Positions 18,070 through 27,646 of a DNA stretch of 64,000 nucleotides are shown piece after piece. The notes below the pieces were generated by a model. It had not been told where the DNA came from. It worked only from the letters and a program-made list of their open reading frames with translations, and made no database searches. The stretch lies in contig USFG01000006.1 in NCBI GenBank assembly GCA_900553855.1, positions 1 through 64,000 of the forward strand. The letters run 5' to 3'. Positions within the stretch are counted from its first letter, which is position 1. Every line of letters starts with the position of its first letter. Both the position numbers and the translations under genes were made by a program. This DNA is from an uncultured Mycoplasmatota bacterium (lineage in GTDB: Bacteria; Bacillota_I; Bacilli_A; RF39; UBA660).

Positions 18070-18936
18070 ATGAAAACAAAAGATAAAATTATAGCATTTG
18101 CAGTGTTAATCGCAGCGGTTATAAACACATATGAATGTGCAAAAAAAATTAAAAGAGATATTGATAATTGGGCAGAAACCACTACTATAGCAAAGAATAT
18201 TAATGTAGAAAATATTAATGATAATAATCAAATTAATATTCCCACAAGAAGAATTGATTGTGAATTAATTTCAATGAAAGAGATGAGAGAAAGATTGGGT
18301 ATTCCCGAAGAAGAAAAATTCCAAGAGATTGAACAAGACACAAATAAGGAAGAAATTACTCAAGAAGTAAAAGAAAAAGAGCCTTTAATAATAAGATATG
18401 GTTATGTAAAAAATAATACAAATTATAACCATATTGATGGATCATATTACGCAGATATTGAGGCATATCAAAAAGTTGCAATTGATTGGGAAACTGATAC
18501 ATTTTATGGGGGGATGCTTGAAAATGATGTATATGCTTTTTTCAATAAGGAAGATATTGAATTAATTCCTGATACCTTTGTTGAGGTTGATATATCAAGT
18601 CAAACAGTTAATTTATATAAAAATAATGAATTAATTATGACCACAAGTGTAACTACTGGATTTGAAAATAAATATGATACAAGACTTGGTTATTTCTATA
18701 TTTATTATAAACAAGCTGATACTTATTTAATAGGTCCTGGTTATAAACTACATGTAGATTACTGGGTACCATTTGATGGTGGCATAGGATTTCATGATGC
18801 ATATTGGCGCTATGATTTTGGAGGAGAAATATATAAGACAAATGGTAGCCATGGATGTGTAAATATGCAAAATGATGCTGCTAAAACATTATTTGAAAGT
18901 GTTGAGGCTAACACTAGAGTACTTGTACATAAATAA
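18070..18936 (+). CDS. YkuD-type L,D-transpeptidase
   Basis: A 288-residue protein. Residues 8-22 form a signal anchor, residues 30-125 are a charged linker, and the YkuD domain fills about 180-287. The catalytic motif is SHGCVNM with nucleophile Cys263 and the preceding His in GFHDA. It should form 3-3 crosslinks in peptidoglycan or attach proteins to it. No ribosome binding site is seen and the promoter ends just before the ATG, so the message may be leaderless. It is divergent from the TetR gene. Confidence 0.88.
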   Translation: MKTKDKIIAFAVLIAAVINTYECAKKIKRDIDNWAETTTIAKNINVENINDNNQINIPTRRIDCELISMKEMRERLGIPEEEKFQEIEQDTNKEEITQEVKEKEPLIIRYGYVKNNTNYNHIDGSYYADIEAYQKVAIDWETDTFYGGMLENDVYAFFNKEDIELIPDTFVEVDISSQTVNLYKNNELIMTTSVTTGFENKYDTRLGYFYIYYKQADTYLIGPGYKLHVDYWVPFDGGIGFHDAYWRYDFGGEIYKTNGSHGCVNMQNDAAKTLFESVEANTRVLVHK

Positions 18937-18967
18937 AAAATACTAATTAATTTTTAGTATTTTTTTT
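18935..18967. terminator. Bidirectional terminator
   Basis: An AATACTAA/TTAGTATT stem followed by eight Ts on the plus strand and preceded by six As. It serves the L,D-transpeptidase gene and, from the other side, the convergent VTT gene. Confidence 0.75.
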
Positions 18968-19518
18968 GCAATTATACTTAATATATAGGCAAATATTAAT
19001 AAAATAAGAACTCTAATAATTATTAAAGGATTTTTTAAACTTTCAATTAAACTAACACCTATAAATCCCCAAAAATATACCATAAAAATTTTACCAATTA
19101 ATATGCTAATAATAAATTTTTTCTTATCAATATTTGCTATAGCTGCAGCAATATTTATTAAAAAAGCTGGTGTAAAAGGAATAGCAATAACTAAAATTAA
19201 ATTGGTTATATCCATATTTTTTATTATTTTAATTGTTTTTTTTAATAAACCTGACTTTTGAGCAGTATCTAAAGCAATAGTTTTAACTCCCTTTTTTACT
19301 AATACATAAGATAAATAACACCCTATACAGGTAAATATCCAAGATAATAAAAATCCTACAAATTTACCAAAAAAATAAAAATTTATTGTAATAAATACAC
19401 ATAATGGAAGTACTGGTAAAATTGATTCAATTACTATTAAAAAGCATGCTAAAATTGGAGCAAATACTCCCAAAGATAATAGAAATGTCTCTAAAAAATC
19501 TGATATAGTTTCAATCAT
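18943..19518 (-). CDS. VTT/DedA-type membrane protein
   Basis: A 191-residue protein with about five hydrophobic segments and the VTT (SNARE-associated) layout. There is an early acidic residue in the membrane (LIVIESILPVLPL), a glycine-bearing re-entrant region, and PFTPAFLINIAAAI, the conserved proline/glycine block of the family. DedA/VTT proteins act as lipid flippases or scramblases. The start follows GGGAG by six bases. Confidence 0.8.
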   Translation of the reverse strand: MIETISDFLETFLLSLGVFAPILACFLIVIESILPVLPLCVFITINFYFFGKFVGFLLSWIFTCIGCYLSYVLVKKGVKTIALDTAQKSGLLKKTIKIIKNMDITNLILVIAIPFTPAFLINIAAAIANIDKKKFIISILIGKIFMVYFWGFIGVSLIESLKNPLIIIRVLILLIFAYILSIIAKKILKIN

Positions 19519-19547
19519 ATAATACTCCCAATTAAATTATAGTATGT

Positions 19548-19805
19548 TTAAAAGTTTTTTACAAGAACAACATCATAGCCATAAAATGTTAACATTCTTA
19601 CAACTTTTCTACTTAATGTACCTTTTCTACACATTATATAGTATGTTTCATTTTTTTTTAGATATAACCCTGGATTTAATAATAGCTTATCAGCATATAT
19701 ATTTTTACTTCTTGGATCATGAAACTCTTCATAATCAAGAGGATGTTGAACATCAATAAGTGTTCCTAAATAGCTTTCGTAATTTTCATATTCAATGACT
19801 TTCAT
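19548..19805 (-). CDS. Single-domain rhodanese-like protein
   Basis: An 85-residue rhodanese fold, shorter than the usual ~100. It has IDVQHPLDYEEFHDP, the conserved strand and entry loop, then YYIMCRKGTLSRKVV with the catalytic Cys59 in a CxxGxxS loop, and YDVVLVKNF at the end. It probably carries a persulfide for sulfur transfer. Its ribosome binding site (GAGG) lies in the 3' arm of the hairpin that ends the upstream VirD4 gene. Confidence 0.8.
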   Translation of the reverse strand: MKVIEYENYESYLGTLIDVQHPLDYEEFHDPRSKNIYADKLLLNPGLYLKKNETYYIMCRKGTLSRKVVRMLTFYGYDVVLVKNF

Positions 19806-19834
19806 AAAAAAACCTCATAATAATATATGAGATT
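19806..19834 (-). terminator. Terminator of the VirD4 gene overlapping a ribosome binding site
   Basis: On the minus strand, CTCATA/TATGAG pair around a six-base loop, followed by GTTTTTTT. The 3' arm supplies the GAGG of the rhodanese gene starting at 19805, so termination and translation signals share the same bases. Confidence 0.6.
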
Positions 19835-19849
19835 TTATTTTATTTGTCA

Positions 19850-22090
19850 CTAATCATCAAAGAAATCATCTAAATAGTCATCATCATCAGATACTGAATT
19901 ATTAATTACCTCACTATCTTTATCAACATTTAACATCGTATTAGGCTCATCCTTAAGATTAATTTCTTGAGTAAATCCATCTGGTTCATCATTATTTTCA
20001 GGAACTTCAGTTTTCTCAAGTTTTTTAATAATTTCGTCAATATCTTCAGATGTTTTTTTTTCAACAATTGGTTTAATAACTGGTTTATCTTCAGTAATAT
20101 TTTCAGATCGTTTTTTAAGCTCATTTTCTTTCTTTTCTTCTTCATCAAGTGCTTGAAGTTTCTTTTCAATTTCTTTTACCATATCATCAATATCTTTAGA
20201 GGTTACTTCGCCACCACCCATAAATGGATTAGGAGCAGGCGCTTGATTAGATGTCATTGGACTCGAATTAGGTCTAGGACCCATAAATGGATTTGCTCCC
20301 ATAAACGGATTAAATCCACCTCCACCCATAAATGGATTATCCATACCACCCATCATTCCAGGATTATTCATTGCTTCCTCTTTTTTCTTTTCTGAAACAA
20401 ACTTCTTAACATCAAATAACTCTATTTGAGTTTTCTCTCTTGTCGGAAGTACAGCATCTTTTCTTTCAATACCCCAATCAATTTTAAAATCTGGTGCTAA
20501 ATCAGTTTTAAATGGATTTTTACGCCATCTAATAATTATTGCTTGGAATAATTTTAATTTTTGTAAATCAGATACTGTTACAAGTGGAGTTGAGGCAGTT
20601 TTATCTTTTTCTTTAGATTTAACTTCTCCACACATTTTACTAATTTCTTCGAGAGCTTTAAGTTCTGTAGAAATTAAATAAATCAAATTACCACAGTTTC
20701 CCTTAATAACTTGTGCAACTTCCTCACCATAAACATCATTTAGTTGAGCAAAGTTTTGAATAATGAATGAAAATCTAATTGCTCTACTTCTTGCAGCTGT
20801 AACCATTGAATCAACATCCTTAAGCGGAGGCATATTTGCAAACTCATCAAGAATAAAATTTGTACGATAAGTAAGTTTACCACCATTTGCTTGTGCACAA
20901 TCTATTAAAGTTTCATAACACTGTTTAATAAATATTGTCATAAGTCCATGATATGTTTTCTTTTCATCGTGAATTATCATAAATACCGCTGTCTTTTTAT
21001 TACCAATATCTCTCATATCAAAATCAGAATAAGAAAGCATTTCACTTAAATTCTCTTTTGTTGAGAATAATCTTATTTTTTGTCTAAATGTTGAAAGGAT
21101 ACCACCTTTTGTATCATTTGGTGCATTTATAGTATTCGAAGCAAATATATATGCAGGGCTTGCTTCACCTTTTAAATTAAAATATTCTTGAATATATGTT
21201 TTTGTACCACGACGTTCCTCGCCTACTGTAGACATAAAGTTAATACTATTTAAATTGACCTCTTTTTCTTTGGCATCCATAAATAGACCCATAGTTAAAC
21301 CTGAAAAATAGTCGGCAGCACTCTTTTGCCAGAATGCTGAATCTCCACCTTCACTTTTATCATATAAAATATTAAGTGATACGTCCTCTAAAAGTTCTGT
21401 AGCTTTATCTTGATTACCTTGTTTATAATACATATATGGAAGTGCAAGTGGATTCCAAGAATTACCTTTTTCTGGATCACGGAAATTTAATATTACAATA
21501 TTATAACCTTGTTTTTTTAAATATTCACCACAATATTGATAAATCTCTCCTTTAGGGTCGGTAATAACCATACTTTCACCTTTTTTAGAAAGTAAATTAA
21601 CAAGCGGCTTAACAACGCATTCTGTTTTACCTGAACCAGTGGAACCAATAATTAAGTTATGATATTCACCATTATCAACCCACATCTCTTTACCATTATT
21701 TACAAGAGCAACACCAGCTGCCTCAATATGATCATCTATAGTTCTTACTTTAACAATATTTTTATCAGTTTTAATATCTTTATCACTAGCCCATTTTGAA
21801 TAACCATCACTACTTTTTTCAGAAAAGAATAGTCCAAAGCCCTCTCCTTTATCTTTACTAAATATTTTCGAAGATACGCTAGTAAATATTAAAATTAGTG
21901 CTGCAACAAATAGACCTAATGTAAAACCAATATATTGAGGTGTAAAAGCCTTAAATGGAAGTAAACCATAAAACGTTCCATCCGTGGAAAATGAAGAAAA
22001 ATTAAGTACTGCTATCGCACAAAAATATAAAAGTATTCCACAATAAATACAAAATAACATAAAATCTTTTTTGGTAACTTTAAATTTCAT
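19850..22090 (-). CDS. VirD4/TraG-type coupling ATPase of a type IV secretion system
   Basis: A 746-residue coupling protein. Two N-terminal membrane segments lie at about 10-30 and 53-73. Walker A GSTGSGKT is at residues 149-156 and Walker B ILDEFANMPPL near 415. The C-terminal 200 residues are an unusual tail with four NPFMG-type repeats, then a long acidic/lysine segment ending in DDDDYLDDFFDD. These proteins deliver substrates to the secretion channel, and the acidic tail probably binds them. A TATAAT lies about 25 bases upstream of AGGAGG, so it has its own promoter. Confidence 0.9.
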   Translation of the reverse strand: MKFKVTKKDFMLFCIYCGILLYFCAIAVLNFSSFSTDGTFYGLLPFKAFTPQYIGFTLGLFVAALILIFTSVSSKIFSKDKGEGFGLFFSEKSSDGYSKWASDKDIKTDKNIVKVRTIDDHIEAAGVALVNNGKEMWVDNGEYHNLIIGSTGSGKTECVVKPLVNLLSKKGESMVITDPKGEIYQYCGEYLKKQGYNIVILNFRDPEKGNSWNPLALPYMYYKQGNQDKATELLEDVSLNILYDKSEGGDSAFWQKSAADYFSGLTMGLFMDAKEKEVNLNSINFMSTVGEERRGTKTYIQEYFNLKGEASPAYIFASNTINAPNDTKGGILSTFRQKIRLFSTKENLSEMLSYSDFDMRDIGNKKTAVFMIIHDEKKTYHGLMTIFIKQCYETLIDCAQANGGKLTYRTNFILDEFANMPPLKDVDSMVTAARSRAIRFSFIIQNFAQLNDVYGEEVAQVIKGNCGNLIYLISTELKALEEISKMCGEVKSKEKDKTASTPLVTVSDLQKLKLFQAIIIRWRKNPFKTDLAPDFKIDWGIERKDAVLPTREKTQIELFDVKKFVSEKKKEEAMNNPGMMGGMDNPFMGGGGFNPFMGANPFMGPRPNSSPMTSNQAPAPNPFMGGGEVTSKDIDDMVKEIEKKLQALDEEEKKENELKKRSENITEDKPVIKPIVEKKTSEDIDEIIKKLEKTEVPENNDEPDGFTQEINLKDEPNTMLNVDKDSEVINNSVSDDDDYLDDFFDD

Positions 22091-22137
22091 TTTTCCTCCT
22101 TTTCAATGAATTTATTATACAACATAATGCATATTTT

Positions 22138-22959
22138 TTAAATAACTTTTGTAAATTTACTTCCGTTAAATTCATACATACTAAATGTTTCTTTTAAATT
22201 ACTCTCATTTAACATATTAAATACAATATATATTTTATTATTTATTTTTAGTATAGATTTCAATGTATAAGAATATTCACTTTTTAAATTATTTGTTGTA
22301 TGTTTAAATATAACATAGTTTTCATTCAAATAAGTTAAGTAAGCTAAATTATAATATAGTGTTTGTTCTCCATACAAATTCGATACAATTGTAACATCCA
22401 TATTTCCTGTAGAATAACGATAATTATAATGTAAGTTTTCTTGGACATTAACTTTACTATTGTTTAATACCTTATTTGCTTCAGTTATGTACTGACTATT
22501 AAAATCTTCGGCTGTAAAAGAAACATTTTCTAAGTTTAAGCCATCAGAATATGCTAAAAGGCTTCCCTCATAATTAACATATTCTTTATTATCATCAAAT
22601 AAATTCCAAGCATTTCCATATTTTAAATTATAAATGCCATAATAATTACCATCAATGTATACGTTTAATTTTTTATTTTCTACACTAGAATTTTTGCAAT
22701 AACTAAACTTGTTTTTAGTTTTATTATATAATATACAATATTCATCAATTACTAAATATTTAATATCATCCTTAACAACTGGAGTAGTATTTGTATTATT
22801 ACCACTTATATTATTTGATAAATTTGAGTTATGACTATTATCAATATTAACATTTACATCATCATTATTTTTAAATAAAGCAAAATATACTATTAAAGAA
22901 CCAAAAATACAAATCATAAGAGTAATAATTATTATACTTAATTTATTAAATTTTACCAT
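22138..22959 (-). CDS. Membrane-anchored protein of the secretion locus
   Basis: A 273-residue protein with an N-terminal membrane segment (about 8-30). An Asn/Ser-rich linker (35-62) leads to an external domain of about 200 residues rich in Tyr and Asn. No catalytic motif is visible. It lies between the coupling ATPase and the wall hydrolase with a 13-base gap to the latter. The anchored topology resembles VirB8-like or other assembly proteins, but I see no sequence basis for naming one. Confidence 0.65.
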   Translation of the reverse strand: MVKFNKLSIIIITLMICIFGSLIVYFALFKNNDDVNVNIDNSHNSNLSNNISGNNTNTTPVVKDDIKYLVIDEYCILYNKTKNKFSYCKNSSVENKKLNVYIDGNYYGIYNLKYGNAWNLFDDNKEYVNYEGSLLAYSDGLNLENVSFTAEDFNSQYITEANKVLNNSKVNVQENLHYNYRYSTGNMDVTIVSNLYGEQTLYYNLAYLTYLNENYVIFKHTTNNLKSEYSYTLKSILKINNKIYIVFNMLNESNLKETFSMYEFNGSKFTKVI

Positions 22960-22972
22960 ATTTTATCCTTTC

Positions 22973-24820
22973 TTAAGCATTATTTGAACCGCTTTTATTT
23001 TTAAAATATACTCTAAGAGGTCTACATACCATTACAGTACCACCATAATAATTTGATACTCTAACATCAGATTCAGTATTGCTTGGATAATGACCTGATG
23101 CCTCGAATATTTGACCATTTCCAATATACATTACAACGTGGCCCCAGTTATTATTAAAAATTAAGTCTCCAGGTATAAAGTCATTTACATTAGTACTATT
23201 TACAACAGCACCATTTTCTCTACACCATTGTGATTCAGTAACTGTTGTACCAGCATTACCCCAAGGTGTATACAAATAATTTATATTAAATAAACGATAT
23301 GCTCTATCAACCATTGATGAACAATCTACATAACCATTTTCATTTCTTCTGGCTTGACTATATTGATAATGGTCAAAAGTTGCAATAGCTTTTTTAGCAA
23401 TTAATGTTCCGAGTTCTCTTATATCGTTAATATTAGAAATATCTACATTACCAATATCAGTTTCCACACTAGAACAATCATAAGGTTCAAGTTCAAAAAT
23501 AGATGTTCTTATTTTAGCCATATTACTTGCTTGAAATTTAGCATAAGCAAGTTGATCTTCATCAGTAGTCGGAGTACATTTCGAAAGATTAACTGCAGTT
23601 GCTGTTCCCCCAGATATAGTATATGGGCAAGCATTTTTAGCACAAATTTTTTCAACTTCTCTTGCTCTTGATTCGTCATCATAAAATTCATACATGTATT
23701 TTGCATATTGACAACCACCTAATGAATTACTTCCTGCATTATACCAGTACTTTCCAATATAGGCATATTTACTCATCATATCAATAATTGTATTATATTG
23801 AGAAACATTATTAACAAAAGCAAGTACACCTTCAGAAAATGAAGAATAAACAGCACCGGAATTTTGCCCATTATAAACTGCTAATCCCCAAAAGTTATTT
23901 GACCTAACTCCTGGTGTAAATCCTTCGGCAATCGCTCTTACAACTACAAGTTCTGGATTAACATTATTTTTAGTGGCTATATCGTAAATAGTTCCAGCCT
24001 TTTTAACAAATAAATTTGTAGCTTCTGTACTACCTTGTTTTGCTATAAGATTTTTTTCCATTAAACTAATAAATTCACTTTTTGATAAAGATGAAGCCTT
24101 CATTGGAAAATCACTGCAAGAGCTATTTAAAGAAAGATAATTTGCTTGTTCTTCAGCTCCACCGCCACCTAAAATAACTAGCATTATTATCATAAGTAAA
24201 AATAATATTAAAATAATACCCAAAATCCATGGATGTTTTATAATAAATTGTATAATTTTTTTTCTTACTATTTCATTTTTTTTATCTTTATTAGTATCAA
24301 TTGATGACTTTTTAGGATTCATTGTAAAATTCATTTTTTGTTTATTATCACTAATATTAGTGTTTGGATTCGCGTTAGCGTTTGGTTTAACTGGACCTTT
24401 TCCAGCTCCTGAACCAGATAAAGCATTCATAGCGGCTTGTCCTTTATCTAAAGTACCATCATCATCAAGTTTATTAACTGTGTTTTGTGCAGCTCTACCA
24501 GCAAAAGTTCTTTTAGAAATATCATTCATCTTGCGACCGATAGCCTCATTCAATCTATCACCAATTTTGGTATTATTTATGGCATTAACTGCTTTGCCTC
24601 CAACAGGACCGCCAAAATAATTACCTACAGCCTCAGTAGCCATCTTACTTACTTTTTTATTAGTTTCAATATTTCTTTCTTTTTGAATTTCTTTATTACT
24701 TTTAGCTTGATAGGCACCATCTTCATTATAGTTTTCTATAGGTATTTCCTCAGGAATATTCATTTCATCATATAATGTTTCTTCTTCATTAACTTGATTT
24801 AAGTCTTCATTATTATCCAA
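22973..24820 (-). CDS. Conjugation-type wall hydrolase: glucosaminidase-like plus NlpC/P60
   Basis: About 615 residues. A long polar cytosolic N-terminus (1-200) is followed by one membrane segment at about 198-220. An external glucosaminidase/transglycosylase-like domain lies at about 240-390 (EGFTPGVRSNNFWGLAVYN). The C-terminal NlpC/P60 domain, about 470-605, has Cys in YVDCSSMVDRAY and His in NWGHVVMYIG. Such two-domain enzymes (VirB1/TcpG type) open peptidoglycan for Gram-positive secretion channels. I choose the TTG at 24820, five bases after GGTGGTGA, over the in-frame GTG at 24832. Confidence 0.85.
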   Translation of the reverse strand: MDNNEDLNQVNEEETLYDEMNIPEEIPIENYNEDGAYQAKSNKEIQKERNIETNKKVSKMATEAVGNYFGGPVGGKAVNAINNTKIGDRLNEAIGRKMNDISKRTFAGRAAQNTVNKLDDDGTLDKGQAAMNALSGSGAGKGPVKPNANANPNTNISDNKQKMNFTMNPKKSSIDTNKDKKNEIVRKKIIQFIIKHPWILGIILILFLLMIIMLVILGGGGAEEQANYLSLNSSCSDFPMKASSLSKSEFISLMEKNLIAKQGSTEATNLFVKKAGTIYDIATKNNVNPELVVVRAIAEGFTPGVRSNNFWGLAVYNGQNSGAVYSSFSEGVLAFVNNVSQYNTIIDMMSKYAYIGKYWYNAGSNSLGGCQYAKYMYEFYDDESRAREVEKICAKNACPYTISGGTATAVNLSKCTPTTDEDQLAYAKFQASNMAKIRTSIFELEPYDCSSVETDIGNVDISNINDIRELGTLIAKKAIATFDHYQYSQARRNENGYVDCSSMVDRAYRLFNINYLYTPWGNAGTTVTESQWCRENGAVVNSTNVNDFIPGDLIFNNNWGHVVMYIGNGQIFEASGHYPSNTESDVRVSNYYGGTVMVCRPLRVYFKNKSGSNNA

Positions 24821-24880
24821 GAAAATCACCACCTATCAATATAAAAATTATATCATAAAAACAACTGTTGCTACAACAAT

Positions 24881-25813
24881 TTATCTATGCATATTTATGT
24901 TATTAACGATATTTTCATAAAACATATTAAAGTTTATTAAACTTTCATTTAAATTTGGAAAATTTCTAAAATGTGGATAATTTTTCTTTAATCCATTATA
25001 AGTTATTAATGATTCTTTAAAAAAGTTAATAAAGGGCATTAACTCTTCATAAGTTATACCATTTATACTATCATTATTTATCTTTGCAATAAATATATTT
25101 ACAAGTATGTTTTGAATTAAAGGAATAAAATAAACATTATCTTCATTAAATCTTTCTGAATATCTATAGTTTATATTTTTAAATAATTTATCAATATCTT
25201 CATTAGGACAAATTTCCTTAAGTTTTTGAATTAATAAAGCTACACCTAAAGTATTATAATAAGAATATGCAATTACATCATTACCTAGTATACACATTAA
25301 CATATTAGTAATCTTCATATCTATATAATAAAAATTATTATTAATATTATAATAACGACAAGCTAAATATTCAGTATAACCTTCAGTTAAAGATCTACTA
25401 TAAAGTTCGGTTATATTAACAGGGTATTTATCAAAACCAGAATAATAAATATTACCATCTTTTTTTGAACTAGCCATATGCATTAATTCATGATATAAAA
25501 ATAAGTTTATATATTCATTAAAATAAATAACATTAATATTATTCTTTTTAAGAAATTTTTTTATTGCATAAGAATCTATAATTATTTTATTTTCTTTAGC
25601 ATCATATATTCCGAATGAATAAAAGTTTTTTAATATTTTAGTTTTATCTAGATTTAACTGTACTTTTAATGTTGATAAATTGTTATAAAAATTATATCTA
25701 AGATTAAATGGAATACTTTTTTCTACATCATAAAGAACCTTTGTGAAAGGGCCTAAAGATTTTCTTAAACTAGTATTTTTATTTAATATTTCCCCCAATA
25801 AAATAGTTTTCAT
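24881..25813 (-). CDS. Putative zincin-like protein
   Basis: A 310-residue soluble protein with a HELMH motif at residues 108-112 (FLYHELMHMASS) and a downstream Glu in TEGYTEYLACRYY. This is the gluzincin pattern, HExxH followed by a distant Glu. There is no signal peptide. It stands alone between the VirB4 terminator and the wall hydrolase, within the secretion locus. A second HExxH protein of the region (35822-37150) is secreted and differs otherwise. Peptidase activity is inferred from the motif only. Confidence 0.6.
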   Translation of the reverse strand: MKTILLGEILNKNTSLRKSLGPFTKVLYDVEKSIPFNLRYNFYNNLSTLKVQLNLDKTKILKNFYSFGIYDAKENKIIIDSYAIKKFLKKNNINVIYFNEYINLFLYHELMHMASSKKDGNIYYSGFDKYPVNITELYSRSLTEGYTEYLACRYYNINNNFYYIDMKITNMLMCILGNDVIAYSYYNTLGVALLIQKLKEICPNEDIDKLFKNINYRYSERFNEDNVYFIPLIQNILVNIFIAKINNDSINGITYEELMPFINFFKESLITYNGLKKNYPHFRNFPNLNESLINFNMFYENIVNNINMHR

Positions 25814-25831
25814 GAAAAATATGATACCATT

Positions 25832-25857
25832 AAAAAAAGCCTATGTAAAGGCTTTTA
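25832..25857 (-). terminator. Terminator of the secretion-system operon
   Basis: AAAGCC/GGCTTT stem on the minus strand followed by a seven-T run. It overlaps the VirB4 stop codon and ends the operon running from 31335. Confidence 0.8.
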
Positions 25858-27645
25858 ATATCCACCACCAGAACCAAATGAATCAAGTTCTTCTTGAGTA
25901 GCAATGACAGTCATATTCATACGTCTATTACCACATATAAGAAGTCCTTCACCTTGGTTATAGTATTTTATTCTTTCCATTTCAGTTTCATTTAAATCGA
26001 TTAACTTAGAAAGATCATCAACGGCTTGTTTTCTTAGATTCATTATTAAATAACTTGATGCATTATCAAATATTGCTTTACCATGCATTATTAAATTTGG
26101 AGCTGCAAAATCGGTTGGTTGTTGTGTAATTACAATAGTTCCTGTATTATATTTTCTTGCTCTTCTTTGAATTTGAGATAAGAATTCTGCACCAAGTTCA
26201 TTGTGGTTAGATAAAAGCACGTGTGCTTCATCAACCATCATTACAGTATTTATATCTTTATCAAGACAAAGTCCCCATGCATATTTTAATATGTTAAAGA
26301 ATAGAGCATTTTTAATATTTTCATCACTATTCATAATTTCCTTTATATTAAATACAATAAAGTCACTATTAATTTGAAGTGTTGTATGACCTGTAAAATA
26401 ATATCTTAATTCCTTAATTAAAGGTCTTATTTTAAGTTCAAGTCTTTCCATTACATCTCTTTCTCTTGTTGCATCTGTCATTGATAAAAGTCTTCCTTTT
26501 ATAGTGGCATAAACATCGTCAAATGTTGGGAAATCTGCACTTGTAAGTTTAGTAAAATCAGTATCATAATCTATCTTATATCTTTTATAAGTATCTTGAA
26601 CTATTTCACTAAATAATGTTAATACATCCTCTTCAATTGAAGGATTATAATATTTCATAAAGGCTTTTAGTTGTTGTAGAGTTCTTGTAAGAACTGTATA
26701 GCCAAGTCCCTGTTCTATTTCAGTTTCATCAACATCCACAACGATTTCAAGTGGATTTATCATACCAAAATCTCCACCTTTACCAAGGTCTAGGAAATCA
26801 CCTTTCATCATATTAACCATTTCACCAAGTTCACCCTCTGGGTCAATACATACACATTTTAAACCATTTCTTAAATGAGTTCTAAGAAGTAATTTAGCTG
26901 CAGTACTTTTTCCTGAACCAGATGTACCAAGAATAATAATATTTGCATTATTACGATTATTTTCTTTTCTTATTTGATATAAAAATTGATTATATAAAAT
27001 TACACCACCGGACCTATCCATTCCAAGAAGTGTTCCTGCACCAGGATCTTTTACTGAATCAAATACAAAAGGATACATTCCCGCAATTGTAACTGATGGA
27101 AGTGGAATACCAATTCTTTTTTCAATATCTTGTTCTGGGAATATTGGTATCATACTTTTTAATGCTTTTTCTTGTTCAAACATTAAAGATACTGCTCTCA
27201 TACCAAGTGCATCAATATAATTTCTAACTTGAATTTTAGTAAGTTCCAATGCATCTTTAGAATCCGCTGAAACCATTAAATGCATTTGAAAATCAAATAT
27301 TCTTGCTTGAGAAGAAGCAAGCATTGAAATAAATTGTTCCAAAGATTCATAATCTTGTCTAATTCTTTCTTGAGTTGTTTGATCTTTTTCTTGCTGATAT
27401 CTAATTTTTAAATCCGCTATTTCTTTATTTAACATCTTTTTTAAAATTTCAAATGAAATAGGAATATGTTTTATAGCAAGTCTAACTCCAGGAATATTTG
27501 TAATATCAGATAAATAACCTGGAAATATACTTCTTGGATAACCTACAACAGTCATAATTGTATAATATTTATCTCCAAGCATAAATTCTGTAGCTGGTCT
27601 AAAATTAATACCTTTAGGTGCTACTTCACTTTTAAGTTTACTCAT
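25855..27645 (-). CDS. VirB4-type ATPase, C-terminal ATPase part
   Basis: A 596-residue VirB4/TraE-type ATPase. Walker A GTSGSGKST is at 240-248, and the Walker B region VMMVDEAHVLLSN is near 475, with QITQQPTDF-like sensor sequence nearby (IVITQQPTDFAAP). It powers channel and pilus assembly. The usual N-terminal domain is encoded by the preceding separate gene, whose stop lies one base before this ATG. A GGCGGTGATG ribosome binding site precedes the start, so the split looks natural and not a recent frameshift. Confidence 0.9.
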   Translation of the reverse strand: MSKLKSEVAPKGINFRPATEFMLGDKYYTIMTVVGYPRSIFPGYLSDITNIPGVRLAIKHIPISFEILKKMLNKEIADLKIRYQQEKDQTTQERIRQDYESLEQFISMLASSQARIFDFQMHLMVSADSKDALELTKIQVRNYIDALGMRAVSLMFEQEKALKSMIPIFPEQDIEKRIGIPLPSVTIAGMYPFVFDSVKDPGAGTLLGMDRSGGVILYNQFLYQIRKENNRNNANIIILGTSGSGKSTAAKLLLRTHLRNGLKCVCIDPEGELGEMVNMMKGDFLDLGKGGDFGMINPLEIVVDVDETEIEQGLGYTVLTRTLQQLKAFMKYYNPSIEEDVLTLFSEIVQDTYKRYKIDYDTDFTKLTSADFPTFDDVYATIKGRLLSMTDATRERDVMERLELKIRPLIKELRYYFTGHTTLQINSDFIVFNIKEIMNSDENIKNALFFNILKYAWGLCLDKDINTVMMVDEAHVLLSNHNELGAEFLSQIQRRARKYNTGTIVITQQPTDFAAPNLIMHGKAIFDNASSYLIMNLRKQAVDDLSKLIDLNETEMERIKYYNQGEGLLICGNRRMNMTVIATQEELDSFGSGGGY

Positions 27646-27646
27646 A

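Noticed and set aside
19930..20395. Frames rich in Lys or Phe/Trp opposite the VirD4 tail
   Set aside because: They arise from the low-complexity tail of the VirD4 gene in other frames and lack start signals.
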